In this document: in pieces, positions 1 through 6,708 of the stretch | Layout of the letters: every line of letters starts with the position of its first letter | Numbering within the stretch: the first letter of the stretch is position 1 | Assembly (NCBI GenBank): GCA_937959375.1 | Contig: CALGLS010000239.1 | Coordinates: 1 to 11,977, forward strand | From: an uncultured Saprospiraceae bacterium | Lineage (GTDB): Bacteria; Bacteroidota; Bacteroidia; Chitinophagales; Saprospiraceae | Reading direction: 5' to 3' | Length of the DNA: 11,977 bases | Made by a program: the position numbers and the translations under genes | Notes under the pieces: generated by a model | Told to the model about the DNA's origin: nothing | The model's database searches: none | Seen by the model: the letters and a program-made list of their open reading frames with translations, nothing else

Positions 1-513
1 GTTTGATCCTGTGATCAAAACACGTGCATCAGTTGGTGCTACTCTTTCAATCGTTTCTTTTATTTTAGTAATCGAAGGAGACTCTCCAATGATTTCTTGG
101 TTCTTTTTTCTTGAAACCTTTCGTTGCAACACCTTTGTCTCAGTAATCAAACTTGACTTATCCATTGCGTTTCGGACAGTGATCAACATTCTGTTTAGAT
201 CTGGTGGCTTAGAGATAAAATCAAAAGCACCTTTTTTCACTGCATCTACTGCGGTGTCAATATTAGCGTGACCAGAGATCATAATTACTGGTGTGTCAGA
301 TGCTAGAAGTGATACTCTTTCCAGAGCTTCCATTCCATCCATCTTTGGCATTTTAATATCCATGATCACCACGTCATAGGAATTTTTCTTAAGTTTTACC
401 ATGCAATCAAGACCATCAATAGCCTCATCTACATCGTATTTTTCAAACTCAAGGATCTCTCTTAAGGTTTTGCGGATGCTTGCCTCATCATCAACAACTA
501 AAATCTTTGCCAT
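1..513 (-). CDS. NtrC-family sigma-54-dependent response regulator (N-terminal part, cut by window edge)
   Basis: The 171 visible residues are a CheY-like receiver domain followed by the beginning of an AAA+ sigma-54 activator domain. The receiver carries the acidic pair D8-D9, phosphoacceptor D52 in a VVIMDIKMP block, S80 in place of the usual Thr/Ser switch residue, and K102 in FISKPP. A linker (about 112-140) leads to IIGESPSI, and the last residues, VLITGSN, are the start of the Walker A loop. Proteins of this class, once phosphorylated by a partner histidine kinase, form hexamers that remodel RNA polymerase holding sigma-54. The GAFTGA loop, Walker B and Fis-like DNA-binding domain would lie left of the window. 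The start ATG gives the standard MAKILVVDDE opening. No kinase gene is adjacent, so the partner and targets are unknown. The family call is secure; the regulon is not inferable. Confidence 0.93.
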   Translation of the reverse strand, partial: MAKILVVDDEASIRKTLREILEFEKYDVDEAIDGLDCMVKLKKNSYDVVIMDIKMPKMDGMEALERVSLLASDTPVIMISGHANIDTAVDAVKKGAFDFISKPPDLNRMLITVRNAMDKSSLITETKVLQRKVSRKKNQEIIGESPSITKIKETIERVAPTDARVLITGSN

Positions 514-692
514 ACTATAATTGATTTTTGTTTTTCGTAATATAAAAGGTGTTATACTCTAGCGTTTTACCTTCAATTTTAACGCCAAACTCTTCATTTT
601 AGTTGCTTTTCACAATAAAAAATGCAAAAAATTTCTATATATTAATAATTAGATGCTCAACTAGTTACAGTTTTTAAACTTTAACTACTTAA

Positions 693-707
693 TTAAGAGA
701 CTCTTAA
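693..707. repeat. 15-bp palindrome over the M20 stop codon
   Basis: TTAAGAG A CTCTTAA is a perfect inverted repeat around a single central base, and it includes the stop codon of the M20 amidohydrolase gene (704-706). Read on the minus strand it could form a short hairpin at the end of the recR-GT-M20 message, though no strong U tract follows. It may equally be a protein-binding dyad or chance in AT-rich DNA. Confidence 0.35.
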
Positions 708-1897
708 CTTGTTTCTAACTCCCTAATTGCCATCCAAGCCATAAGCCCCGTACTCAAACTCAAACTTTTTTCATCAATATCAAATGTACTAGTATGCACT
801 GGCGAGGTAATTCCTTTAGCTTTATTACCGGTACCAAGTCGATAAAAGCAAGCTGGTATTACTTGAGAATAGTAGGAAAAATCTTCAGCGGTCATCCGAG
901 GAGGTAGGTCAACGACCTGTTCCGCTCCCAAATACTCGATGGCATATTGTTTTGCCTTAGCAGTTAGGTCTTCATTATTATGCAAAACCGGATACCCCTT
1001 TACTACTTCGAATTCACAGCTTCCGCCAAATCCATCTGCAATTTGCTCAGCCATGTGGACCATTTTTCGATGCGCTTCTTCTCTCCATGCTTCATCCATG
1101 GTCCGAAACGTTCCTTCCAATTTTATGGCATCAGGAATCACATTAGTGGCACCTCCTACCGAATTTATTTTTCCGAATGTTAATACAGTTGGTATGTATG
1201 GATTTGCATTTCGGCTAACGATCTGCTGCAATGAAAGAATAATATTGGAAACGATAACCAGAGGATCAACACAATTCTGAGGCAAAGCACCGTGACCACC
1301 TTTTCCTTTCACTGTCATATACAGTTCATCTGCAGATGCCATATATCGACCAGGACAGAGACCTACCTTTCCTGCTTCGAGTGGTGGATGTACATGCTGT
1401 CCGAAAATACTAAGTGGTTGAGGATTTTCCAATACGCCCTCTTCTATTAAAATGGATGCTCCCCCTGGTAATTTTTCTTCAGCAGGTTGAAATATCATTT
1501 TTATGGTTCCCCCAAAATGCTCACGTACTTTATTGAGTATCATCGCTGTTCCCAACAAAGATGCGGTGTGCGCGTCATGCCCACATGCATGCATGACACC
1601 TTCCGTTTTAGATTTGTAAGGAACATCGTTGGTTTCTGTGATTGGCAAAGCATCTATATCTGCTCTTAACGCAATTACTTTATCGCTCTTTTTTTTGCCT
1701 TCAATAATTGCGACAACTCCATTGTCTGCCCATCCGTGCTCGTGTACAATTCCTAGATCGCTTAATTGCTTAGCGATATACTGACCGGTGTTTATTTCTT
1801 TGTATGACAATTCTGGATTCGCATGCAAATGCTGGCGAATTCCGATCACATCAGAGAATACCTGTTGCGCGTATTTTTTAATTTCTTCTAAAAGCAT
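704..1897 (-). CDS. M20 family amidohydrolase (N-acyl-amino-acid / hippurate hydrolase type)
   Basis: This 397-residue protein has the usual length of the M20D amidohydrolases, zinc enzymes that split N-acyl or N-aryl groups from amino acids, and of related peptidases. Visible landmarks are LRADIDALPI (78-87), the metal block MHACGHDAH (102-110, with C105 and H107), the catalytic/metal glutamates in FQPAEE (E140-E141), GQHVHP (H168), the lid-domain GGHGALPQ (H202), GTFRTM (262-267), TAEDF (336-340) and the C-terminal metal histidine in PVHTSTFDID (H368). All expected ligands are present, so it should be active. There is no signal peptide, so it is probably cytoplasmic. It starts 24 nt after the glycosyltransferase gene on the same strand and is likely the last gene of a recR-GT-M20 transcript. 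The true substrate cannot be read from sequence: hippurate, N-acetyl amino acids or auxin-like conjugates are all handled by relatives. Confidence 0.93.
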   Translation of the reverse strand: MLLEEIKKYAQQVFSDVIGIRQHLHANPELSYKEINTGQYIAKQLSDLGIVHEHGWADNGVVAIIEGKKKSDKVIALRADIDALPITETNDVPYKSKTEGVMHACGHDAHTASLLGTAMILNKVREHFGGTIKMIFQPAEEKLPGGASILIEEGVLENPQPLSIFGQHVHPPLEAGKVGLCPGRYMASADELYMTVKGKGGHGALPQNCVDPLVIVSNIILSLQQIVSRNANPYIPTVLTFGKINSVGGATNVIPDAIKLEGTFRTMDEAWREEAHRKMVHMAEQIADGFGGSCEFEVVKGYPVLHNNEDLTAKAKQYAIEYLGAEQVVDLPPRMTAEDFSYYSQVIPACFYRLGTGNKAKGITSPVHTSTFDIDEKSLSLSTGLMAWMAIRELETS

Positions 1898-1921
1898 ATG
1901 TATTTGAGTTTTAAGAAACCA

Positions 1922-3871
1922 CTATCTTTTCATAAGTCCTTTCCAAATGATATCAAAATCATTAGAAGTCTTGTAATCTTTGGCGTAAAGAAAATTCATT
2001 CGTTTAATCGTATGCTCATCAACCTTTTTGAGGCGGATCGCATCTAGTGGCGAAAACACACCATCTTGTATTTTCGGCAGATTGTCTTGTTGCTCCGTTT
2101 CTGAAATATATCCCACCCAACTTTTTTGGGCTAGTAATACTTCAAAAATTCGTTTAAAGTAAGCTGATTTATTCTTAACGATAAAAATTAAAATTGGAGA
2201 AAACAGTAAACAGCCAATTGACACTAGAATATCTTGTAGTCGTTTGTTCCTTTTATTTATTCGTTCTGTTATTTGGAAACGAATGTCAATGGTGTACAAT
2301 TCACCGGCTGTATTTTTTGAACTACTTCCAATAATATTGAGACTTTCCTTTGGTACGATCTTATAAGTATAATCAGGACCTAGTTTACTCATCCAACGCA
2401 TGATATCTTGAGAAGAAATATCTTTGGAACAAAAAATCAACTCGTCTACTTGATAAATGTGTACCACTTCATCTAGCTGATCTATGTTACTCAGATACTG
2501 TTCTGGCTCATCTACTTTTGGAGGGGCAACCGTTCCGATAAAATTTTTCTGTAACTCTGCTTGCATCAAAAGCGTTCGTACACGCTGCCCTTCTTCTACT
2601 GAACCAACGATAACTAGGTTGTGTGTTTTTTCAATTCCAAATTTAAAATTTCCATGACGTAAAAAATGCCAGACAAATCGCAAACTCGTTGTTGACAGAA
2701 CAGCCCATATTGCACCTAAAATAATTAAAATCCTAGAAGGACGATATTGCAAATCTAAAAAGCCATAGACTGCTGCTAGAAAAATGGTTCCAAATAAAAG
2801 TCCTCGAATTAGTTTTCGAATATTTGCGTTGACATCATACCCCCCACTCAAGTAAATTCCAGAAAGCCAAATTGCGATGTAGAGCGGTGTATTAAATGAC
2901 AAAAAGGAGGCGCCATAATAATTGGGATCATTAAAATAATAGTTGGCCCAAAAGTCTTTTAAGAAATACATTCCAACAAAAATCACAATGGCATCAAGCA
3001 GTGGCAAGTACAATTGTCGAATCAAATTTCCAACAACAGTAATGGATGCTCGAAAGTAAATGGCCATTTTCATAATCAGAACAAACATCCAAGCTTTTTC
3101 TCCTTGAAAATGTTTGCGCGCAAAAATGATCATCGCATTGTAAAAAACTTTTACGTAATTGAGACTCCCTTTTTTTGTACTCTCTCCTTTATAATGAATA
3201 ATGGTGGAATCGGCAAAGTAATAATTTTTATAACCTGCCTTCACAATCCGATAGGACAGGTCGATATCTTCTCCGTACATAAAGAAGGTCTCATCCAATA
3301 AACCAATTTCATCCAATACTGATTTGCGCAAAAGCATAAATGCTCCTGCCAGTACCTCCACCTCATGGTTTTCTTCTTTATCTAAATAGCCGAGATGATA
3401 ATGATTGAAAGTTTTCGATTTGGGAAATAATTTTGAGAGGCCAAATGCTTTCGCAAAAGCGACAAAAGGAGAAGGAAAACCACGCTTACTTTCTGGTAAA
3501 AAATTTCCGGAACCATCAATCATTTTAATTCCAAGTCCTCCACCTTCAGGATGAGCATCCATGAAAGCAACTACTTTTTCAAAAGTATCTTCCTCCACCA
3601 CAGTATCTGGATTGAGCAATAAGACATACTCACCTTTTGATTGACGAATGGCTTGATTGTTAGCTGTTGAGAAACCAACGTTATCTTTGTTTGCAATAAG
3701 TTTAACTTCTGGAAAACTCTCTCGAACCATCTTCACAGAATCATCGACTGAATTATTGTCAACCACAAACACTTCCGATGCTACGTTTGCACAAGCAATC
3801 CTGACAGAGAGCAAAGCCTGCTCAAGAAAATACTTGACGTTATAATTAACAATAATAATCGAAAGCTTCAT
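1922..3871 (-). CDS. Glycosyltransferase family 2 fused to a membrane module resembling a decayed polyprenyl sugar-phosphate transferase
   Basis: Residues 1-250 are a GT2 (GT-A fold) domain of rhamnosyltransferase-like type: IIIVNYN (5-11), DNNS (38-41), the nucleotide-sugar/metal motif NPDT (87-90) and GEDIDLSYR (200-208), the likely catalytic-base region. About five hydrophobic segments follow (near 262-282, 291-305, 328-342, 355-373, 380-400). A Rossmann-like domain then opens with NLVIVGS (418-424). This order matches the N-terminal half of WbaP/WcaJ-type initiating sugar transferases. The C-terminus begins like their catalytic domain (KRLQDILVSIGCLLFSPI, 543-560) and ends like it (DFDIIWKGLMKR), but only about 80 residues follow the helix instead of roughly 190, and the KFRSM and DELPQ-type blocks are absent. 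I infer an active membrane-anchored glycosyltransferase for an envelope polysaccharide, with the tail as anchor or scaffold. It starts 9 nt after recR. Confidence 0.88.
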   Translation of the reverse strand: MKLSIIIVNYNVKYFLEQALLSVRIACANVASEVFVVDNNSVDDSVKMVRESFPEVKLIANKDNVGFSTANNQAIRQSKGEYVLLLNPDTVVEEDTFEKVVAFMDAHPEGGGLGIKMIDGSGNFLPESKRGFPSPFVAFAKAFGLSKLFPKSKTFNHYHLGYLDKEENHEVEVLAGAFMLLRKSVLDEIGLLDETFFMYGEDIDLSYRIVKAGYKNYYFADSTIIHYKGESTKKGSLNYVKVFYNAMIIFARKHFQGEKAWMFVLIMKMAIYFRASITVVGNLIRQLYLPLLDAIVIFVGMYFLKDFWANYYFNDPNYYGASFLSFNTPLYIAIWLSGIYLSGGYDVNANIRKLIRGLLFGTIFLAAVYGFLDLQYRPSRILIILGAIWAVLSTTSLRFVWHFLRHGNFKFGIEKTHNLVIVGSVEEGQRVRTLLMQAELQKNFIGTVAPPKVDEPEQYLSNIDQLDEVVHIYQVDELIFCSKDISSQDIMRWMSKLGPDYTYKIVPKESLNIIGSSSKNTAGELYTIDIRFQITERINKRNKRLQDILVSIGCLLFSPILIFIVKNKSAYFKRIFEVLLAQKSWVGYISETEQQDNLPKIQDGVFSPLDAIRLKKVDEHTIKRMNFLYAKDYKTSNDFDIIWKGLMKR

Positions 3872-3880
3872 TCGCTATTT

Positions 3881-4495
3881 TTATTCTCCCTGATCTTGGT
3901 AAGGAATTCTTGCAACAATTGAACGACCAAGGGTTACCTCATCTGCATATTCTAACTCTCCTCCAAAAGAAATTCCACGAGCAAGTGTACTCACTTTCAC
4001 TCCAGTTCCTTTCACCTCTTTCGATATGAAGAAAATTGTTGTATCTCCTTCAATTGTTGGACTGATGGCCATGACTAACTCTTTAATTCCACCAGTTTTC
4101 AGCCGATTTAAGAGTTGATCGATGTTAATATCCGAAGGACCTATTCCTTCAATCGGAGAAATCACTCCTCCTAGCACGTGATAAACACCTTTATATTGAG
4201 CGGTATCTTCAATTGCCATTACATCTCGTATACTTTCAACTACACAAATCATTGATTTATCTCTTCGTGGATCCACACAAATGTTACAGGTCTCTTGATC
4301 TGATATATTTCCGCAAACCTTACAATTTTTGATATCCCTTCGCAATTGAGTTAATGCAGAAGTCAGCTGCTCAGTAACCGCACCTTCCTGACCAATCAGA
4401 TGTAGAACTAGGCGAAGAGCAGTCTTCTTCCCAATTCCGGGTAAAGCTGAAAAAGCATTAACTGCCTCTTCTATTAATCTTGATGAAAAATTCAT
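3881..4495 (-). CDS. recR: Recombination mediator protein RecR
   Basis: The 204 residues match RecR in length and order. There is an N-terminal helix-hairpin-helix with LPGIGKKTALRL (18-29), and a four-cysteine zinc finger (C58, C61, C70, C73). The Toprim domain starts near 81 (CVVES) and includes YHVLGGVISPIEGIGP (105-120). The C-terminal signature is GISFGGELEYADEVTLGRSI (174-193). RecR with RecO loads RecA onto SSB-coated single-stranded DNA during gap repair, in the cytoplasm. No recO or recF is nearby, which is common. The gene opens the minus-strand unit with the glycosyltransferase and amidohydrolase, and the 9-nt gap to the next gene supports co-transcription. The ATG chosen gives the standard N-terminus and has an AT-rich leader without Shine-Dalgarno. 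Confidence 0.98.
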   Translation of the reverse strand: MNFSSRLIEEAVNAFSALPGIGKKTALRLVLHLIGQEGAVTEQLTSALTQLRRDIKNCKVCGNISDQETCNICVDPRRDKSMICVVESIRDVMAIEDTAQYKGVYHVLGGVISPIEGIGPSDINIDQLLNRLKTGGIKELVMAISPTIEGDTTIFFISKEVKGTGVKVSTLARGISFGGELEYADEVTLGRSIVARIPYQDQGE

Positions 4496-4707
4496 AGTAC
4501 AAATTTAAGAATTAATCAATGATTTGTTCAATAAGTAAGGAATCATCAGGCCTTCTTTACCTATCAAAAAATAATCAAAAGAAGACTTTTTGGAATTTAG
4601 GCCATTAAGCCCGAAATTTATCCTCAAATAATTGAATGGGAGGTACAAATTCTTGATTAAATATCGCATTTTTGTAGCGTATTGACTATCTAAGCTGATA
4701 AATTCAT

Positions 4708-4739
4708 TTTACCTTAAGATTTGACAACCTTGAGGTAAA
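4708..4739. repeat. 11-bp inverted repeat in the recR/pdhC divergent region
   Basis: Arms TTTACCTTAAG and CTTGAGGTAAA are complementary with one G-U/T mismatch, and are separated by 10 nt. The position between two divergent start codons fits an operator or a leader hairpin for either gene. A flanking pair, CTGATAA (4695-4701) with TTATCAG (4767-4773), could close a larger three-way structure with a third small stem. Confidence 0.45.
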
Positions 4740-4745
4740 TAGTCT

Positions 4746-4776
4746 CAAAACTATTTCGAGGCTCACTTATCAGAAA
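4746..4776 (-). promoter_or_regulatory. Candidate promoter for the recR unit
   Basis: Read on the minus strand, TAGTTTTG (4753-4746) is a perfect TAnnTTTG -7 box. A TTTC, one base off the TTTG -33 box, lies exactly 19 nt upstream (4776-4773). This would give a leader of about 245 nt before recR, which is long, so the assignment is tentative. Confidence 0.3.
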
Positions 4777-4845
4777 ATTATATCTGTGAAAACCATTTAA
4801 TCAATAAAGGGTTATATCATAGAATTTAAAAAAATTTATAAAATT

Positions 4846-6144
4846 ATGGCTGAAGTCCTTAGAATGCCCCGTATGAGTGACACCATGGAAGAAGGTGTTA
4901 TTGTGGGTTGGTTAAAAAAAGTAGGTGATGTTGTTGAACCTGGTGATGTACTCGCTGAGGTGGAAACAGATAAAGCTACTATGGAATTAGAATCTTATCA
5001 AGACGGTGTATTGCTTTACATTGGTGTTAAAGAAGGCCCTGTTGCTGTCAACGGTATACTTGCTGTATTGGGAGAAGCAGGAGAAGATTACAAGGCTGCC
5101 TTGGCTGCTGCCGAATCTGAAGCACCTGCTGCTGCGAGTCCTGCAAAAGAAGAAGCTCCTGCAGCTCCTCCAAAAGTAGAAACGCCTGCACCAGCACCAG
5201 TTGCTGCAACTCCTCCTCCAGCACCTGTAGTTACTACTTCCGATTCATCAAAAAGAGTAAAAGCTTCTCCTCTTGCTAAATCCATTGCTCAAGGAGCAGG
5301 AGTTGATATAGCAATGATTAGCGGTACTGGTGATAATGGAAGAATTGTAAAAAAGGATGTAGAAGCGTACTTGCAAAATAAACCTGCTGCAAAAAGTAAT
5401 GGGAAAGAAGCCGCTGCTGCAGATGGCGCAAAATCAGTTCGAGCATTTACATTAAATCCAGATACACCTTCTGTAGATATTCCTGTTAGCCAAATGCGAA
5501 AGGTTATTGCACGGAGATTGGGTGAAAGTAAATTCGGAGCTCCTCATTTTTATCTTACTGTTGAGATTAACATGGGACGAACGATGGAAGCTCGAAAGAG
5601 CATGAATGCTGTTGCTCCCGTAAAAATTTCTTTCAATGATATTGTTGTAAAAGCAGTAGCTGGCGCGCTAAAAGAACACCCAACGATCAATTCTTCTTGG
5701 CTTGGAGACAAGATTCGTCAGAATGGAAATATCAATATTGGTGTTGCTGTTGCTGTCGAAGACGGTCTATTGGTTCCTGTGATTAAGCATGCTGACATGA
5801 AGTCGCTTTCCCAAATCAATGTTGAAGTTCGAGATTTAGCTGGAAAGGCTAAAAACAAAAAACTACAGCCTGACCAAATGACTGGTAATACTTTTACCAT
5901 CTCTAATCTTGGAATGTTTGGTATTGAAGAATTTACTGCTATCATTAATCCACCTGATGCTTGTATTCTTGCTGTAGGAGGCATTATTAACAAGCCAATC
6001 GTAAAAGATGGTGAGCTAGTAGCTGGCAATATGATGAAGGTGACCTTATCTTGTGACCATCGAGTTGTTGATGGAGCAAGTGGAGCGAAATTCCTTAATA
6101 CATTGAAAGGTATTCTAGAAGATCCTGTTCGCTTATTAATCTAA
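4846..6144 (+). CDS. pdhC: Pyruvate dehydrogenase complex E2, dihydrolipoamide acetyltransferase
   Basis: This core subunit passes the acetyl group from lipoate to CoA in the pyruvate dehydrogenase complex. Residues 1-77 are a single lipoyl domain with the lipoylated lysine K43 in VETDKATME. An Ala/Pro-rich flexible linker covers about 84-132. The peripheral subunit-binding domain is at about 138-177 (ASPLAKSIAQ, GTGDNGRIVKKDV). A second linker follows, and the catalytic acetyltransferase domain is at about 208-432. The active-site block DHRVVDG carries H405 and D409, and all parts look intact. The N-terminus with MPRMSDTMEEG favours pyruvate over 2-oxoglutarate dehydrogenase; an E2 for branched-chain acids is less likely but not excluded. 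E1 and E3 genes are not adjacent, so the complex is encoded at scattered loci. The leader is A/T-rich without Shine-Dalgarno. Confidence 0.95.
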   Translation: MAEVLRMPRMSDTMEEGVIVGWLKKVGDVVEPGDVLAEVETDKATMELESYQDGVLLYIGVKEGPVAVNGILAVLGEAGEDYKAALAAAESEAPAAASPAKEEAPAAPPKVETPAPAPVAATPPPAPVVTTSDSSKRVKASPLAKSIAQGAGVDIAMISGTGDNGRIVKKDVEAYLQNKPAAKSNGKEAAAADGAKSVRAFTLNPDTPSVDIPVSQMRKVIARRLGESKFGAPHFYLTVEINMGRTMEARKSMNAVAPVKISFNDIVVKAVAGALKEHPTINSSWLGDKIRQNGNINIGVAVAVEDGLLVPVIKHADMKSLSQINVEVRDLAGKAKNKKLQPDQMTGNTFTISNLGMFGIEEFTAIINPPDACILAVGGIINKPIVKDGELVAGNMMKVTLSCDHRVVDGASGAKFLNTLKGILEDPVRLLI

Positions 6145-6178
6145 TAGTAAGAAAATAGATCTAAGAAACATCAAAATT

Positions 6179-6218
6179 AACAAACCCGCTTTTAGCCTAT
6201 GCTTCAAGCGGGTTTGTT
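6179..6218 (+). terminator. Terminator stem after pdhC
   Basis: AACAAACCCGCTT (6179-6191) is perfectly complementary to AAGCGGGTTTGTT (6206-6218) around a 14-nt loop. It lies 34 nt after the E2 stop codon. The U-rich part sits inside the 3' arm rather than after it, so termination strength is uncertain, but no other role is apparent. Confidence 0.8.
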
Positions 6219-6269
6219 ATAAGACGATAATTCATTCAACAATCACTTCTTTAGAATAAATATATTATC

Positions 6270-6629
6270 ATGAAAACTTTAGTTCTTGGAGCGTCTCCTA
6301 AGGCTGAAAGATATTCTTACCAAGCAGTTCAACGGTTAACTGAGTATGGTCACGAGGTAGTTCCTGTTGGCATTCGAAAAAACAGCTTTATTGAAGAATT
6401 ACCTATTCTTATTGGTCAACCTCACATTGAGAATGTGCATACCATTACTTTATATCTAAACCCTCAGCGCCAAGAGGCCTACTATGATTATTTACTCCAA
6501 CTAAAACCGAAGCGAGTTATATTCAACCCAGGTACCGAAAACGCTTTATTTATTAAGTTACTAAAAGAAAATGAGGTGGAAGTTGTAATTGGCTGTACTT
6601 TAGTGATGTTATCAGTCGAACAATTCTAA
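6270..6629 (+). CDS. Small CoA-binding (Rossmann-fold) protein
   Basis: This 119-residue protein is a stand-alone CoA-binding domain of the CoA_binding_2/YccU type. It starts with the nucleotide-binding turn TLVLGASPKAERYSYQAV (3-20). It continues with EVVPVGIRKNSF, a middle TITLYLNPQRQ block, KRVIFNPGTEN (80-90) and the terminal VVIGCTLVMLSV. The same fold forms the CoA site of succinyl-CoA synthetase, but here no catalytic domain is attached, so a sensory or binding role is more likely than catalysis. The family's exact function is unknown. It lies 125 nt after pdhC, beyond a terminator, so it is probably transcribed separately. The functional tie to the acetyl-CoA-producing PDH is suggestive only. 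Confidence 0.9.
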   Translation: MKTLVLGASPKAERYSYQAVQRLTEYGHEVVPVGIRKNSFIEELPILIGQPHIENVHTITLYLNPQRQEAYYDYLLQLKPKRVIFNPGTENALFIKLLKENEVEVVIGCTLVMLSVEQF

Positions 6630-6651
6630 GAATTAAGTCACTTATGAATAT

Positions 6652-6688
6652 AAAAAAAGCCTGTTGGAAAATCCAACAGGCTTTTTTT
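6652..6688. terminator. Bidirectional terminator between CoA-binding gene and ompA-like gene
   Basis: AAAAAAAGCCTGTTGGA (6652-6668) pairs perfectly with its complement at 6672-6688 around a 3-nt loop. The GC-rich core is flanked by a run of seven A on one side and seven T on the other. It therefore works as a classical intrinsic terminator in both directions, between two convergent genes that end at 6629 and 6709. Confidence 0.95.
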
Positions 6689-6708
6689 ATATTATGAACT
6701 AGTTGCTA

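Larger units (their letters stand above)
4496..4845. other. Divergent intergenic region between recR and the PDH E2 gene
   Basis: This 350-bp AT-rich gap separates two outward-facing genes and must hold both promoters. I see no coding sequence in it. A minus-strand -7-like box lies at 4746-4753. Nested inverted repeats occupy 4695-4773: an outer pair CTGATAA/TTATCAG, an 11-bp pair at 4708-4718 and 4729-4739, and AAATAG/CTATTT at 4737-4742 and 4751-4756. A clear TAnnTTTG box for the plus-strand gene was not found; CATTTTTG at 4668-4675 is the nearest match. Confidence 0.6.

Noticed and set aside
11..271. 86-codon plus-strand open frame at the left edge
   Set aside because: It lies opposite the NtrC-type receiver and linker, which carry all expected residues on the minus strand.
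939..1280. 113-codon plus-strand open frame within the M20 gene
   Set aside because: It is antisense to the metal-binding and lid domains of a well-supported enzyme, has no recognisable motif, and is a frame shadow.
5088..5285. Minus-strand Ala/Gly-rich open frame inside the E2 gene
   Set aside because: It is the antisense shadow of the Ala/Pro linker of the lipoyl protein; the repetitive GCT/CCT codons leave the opposite frame open.
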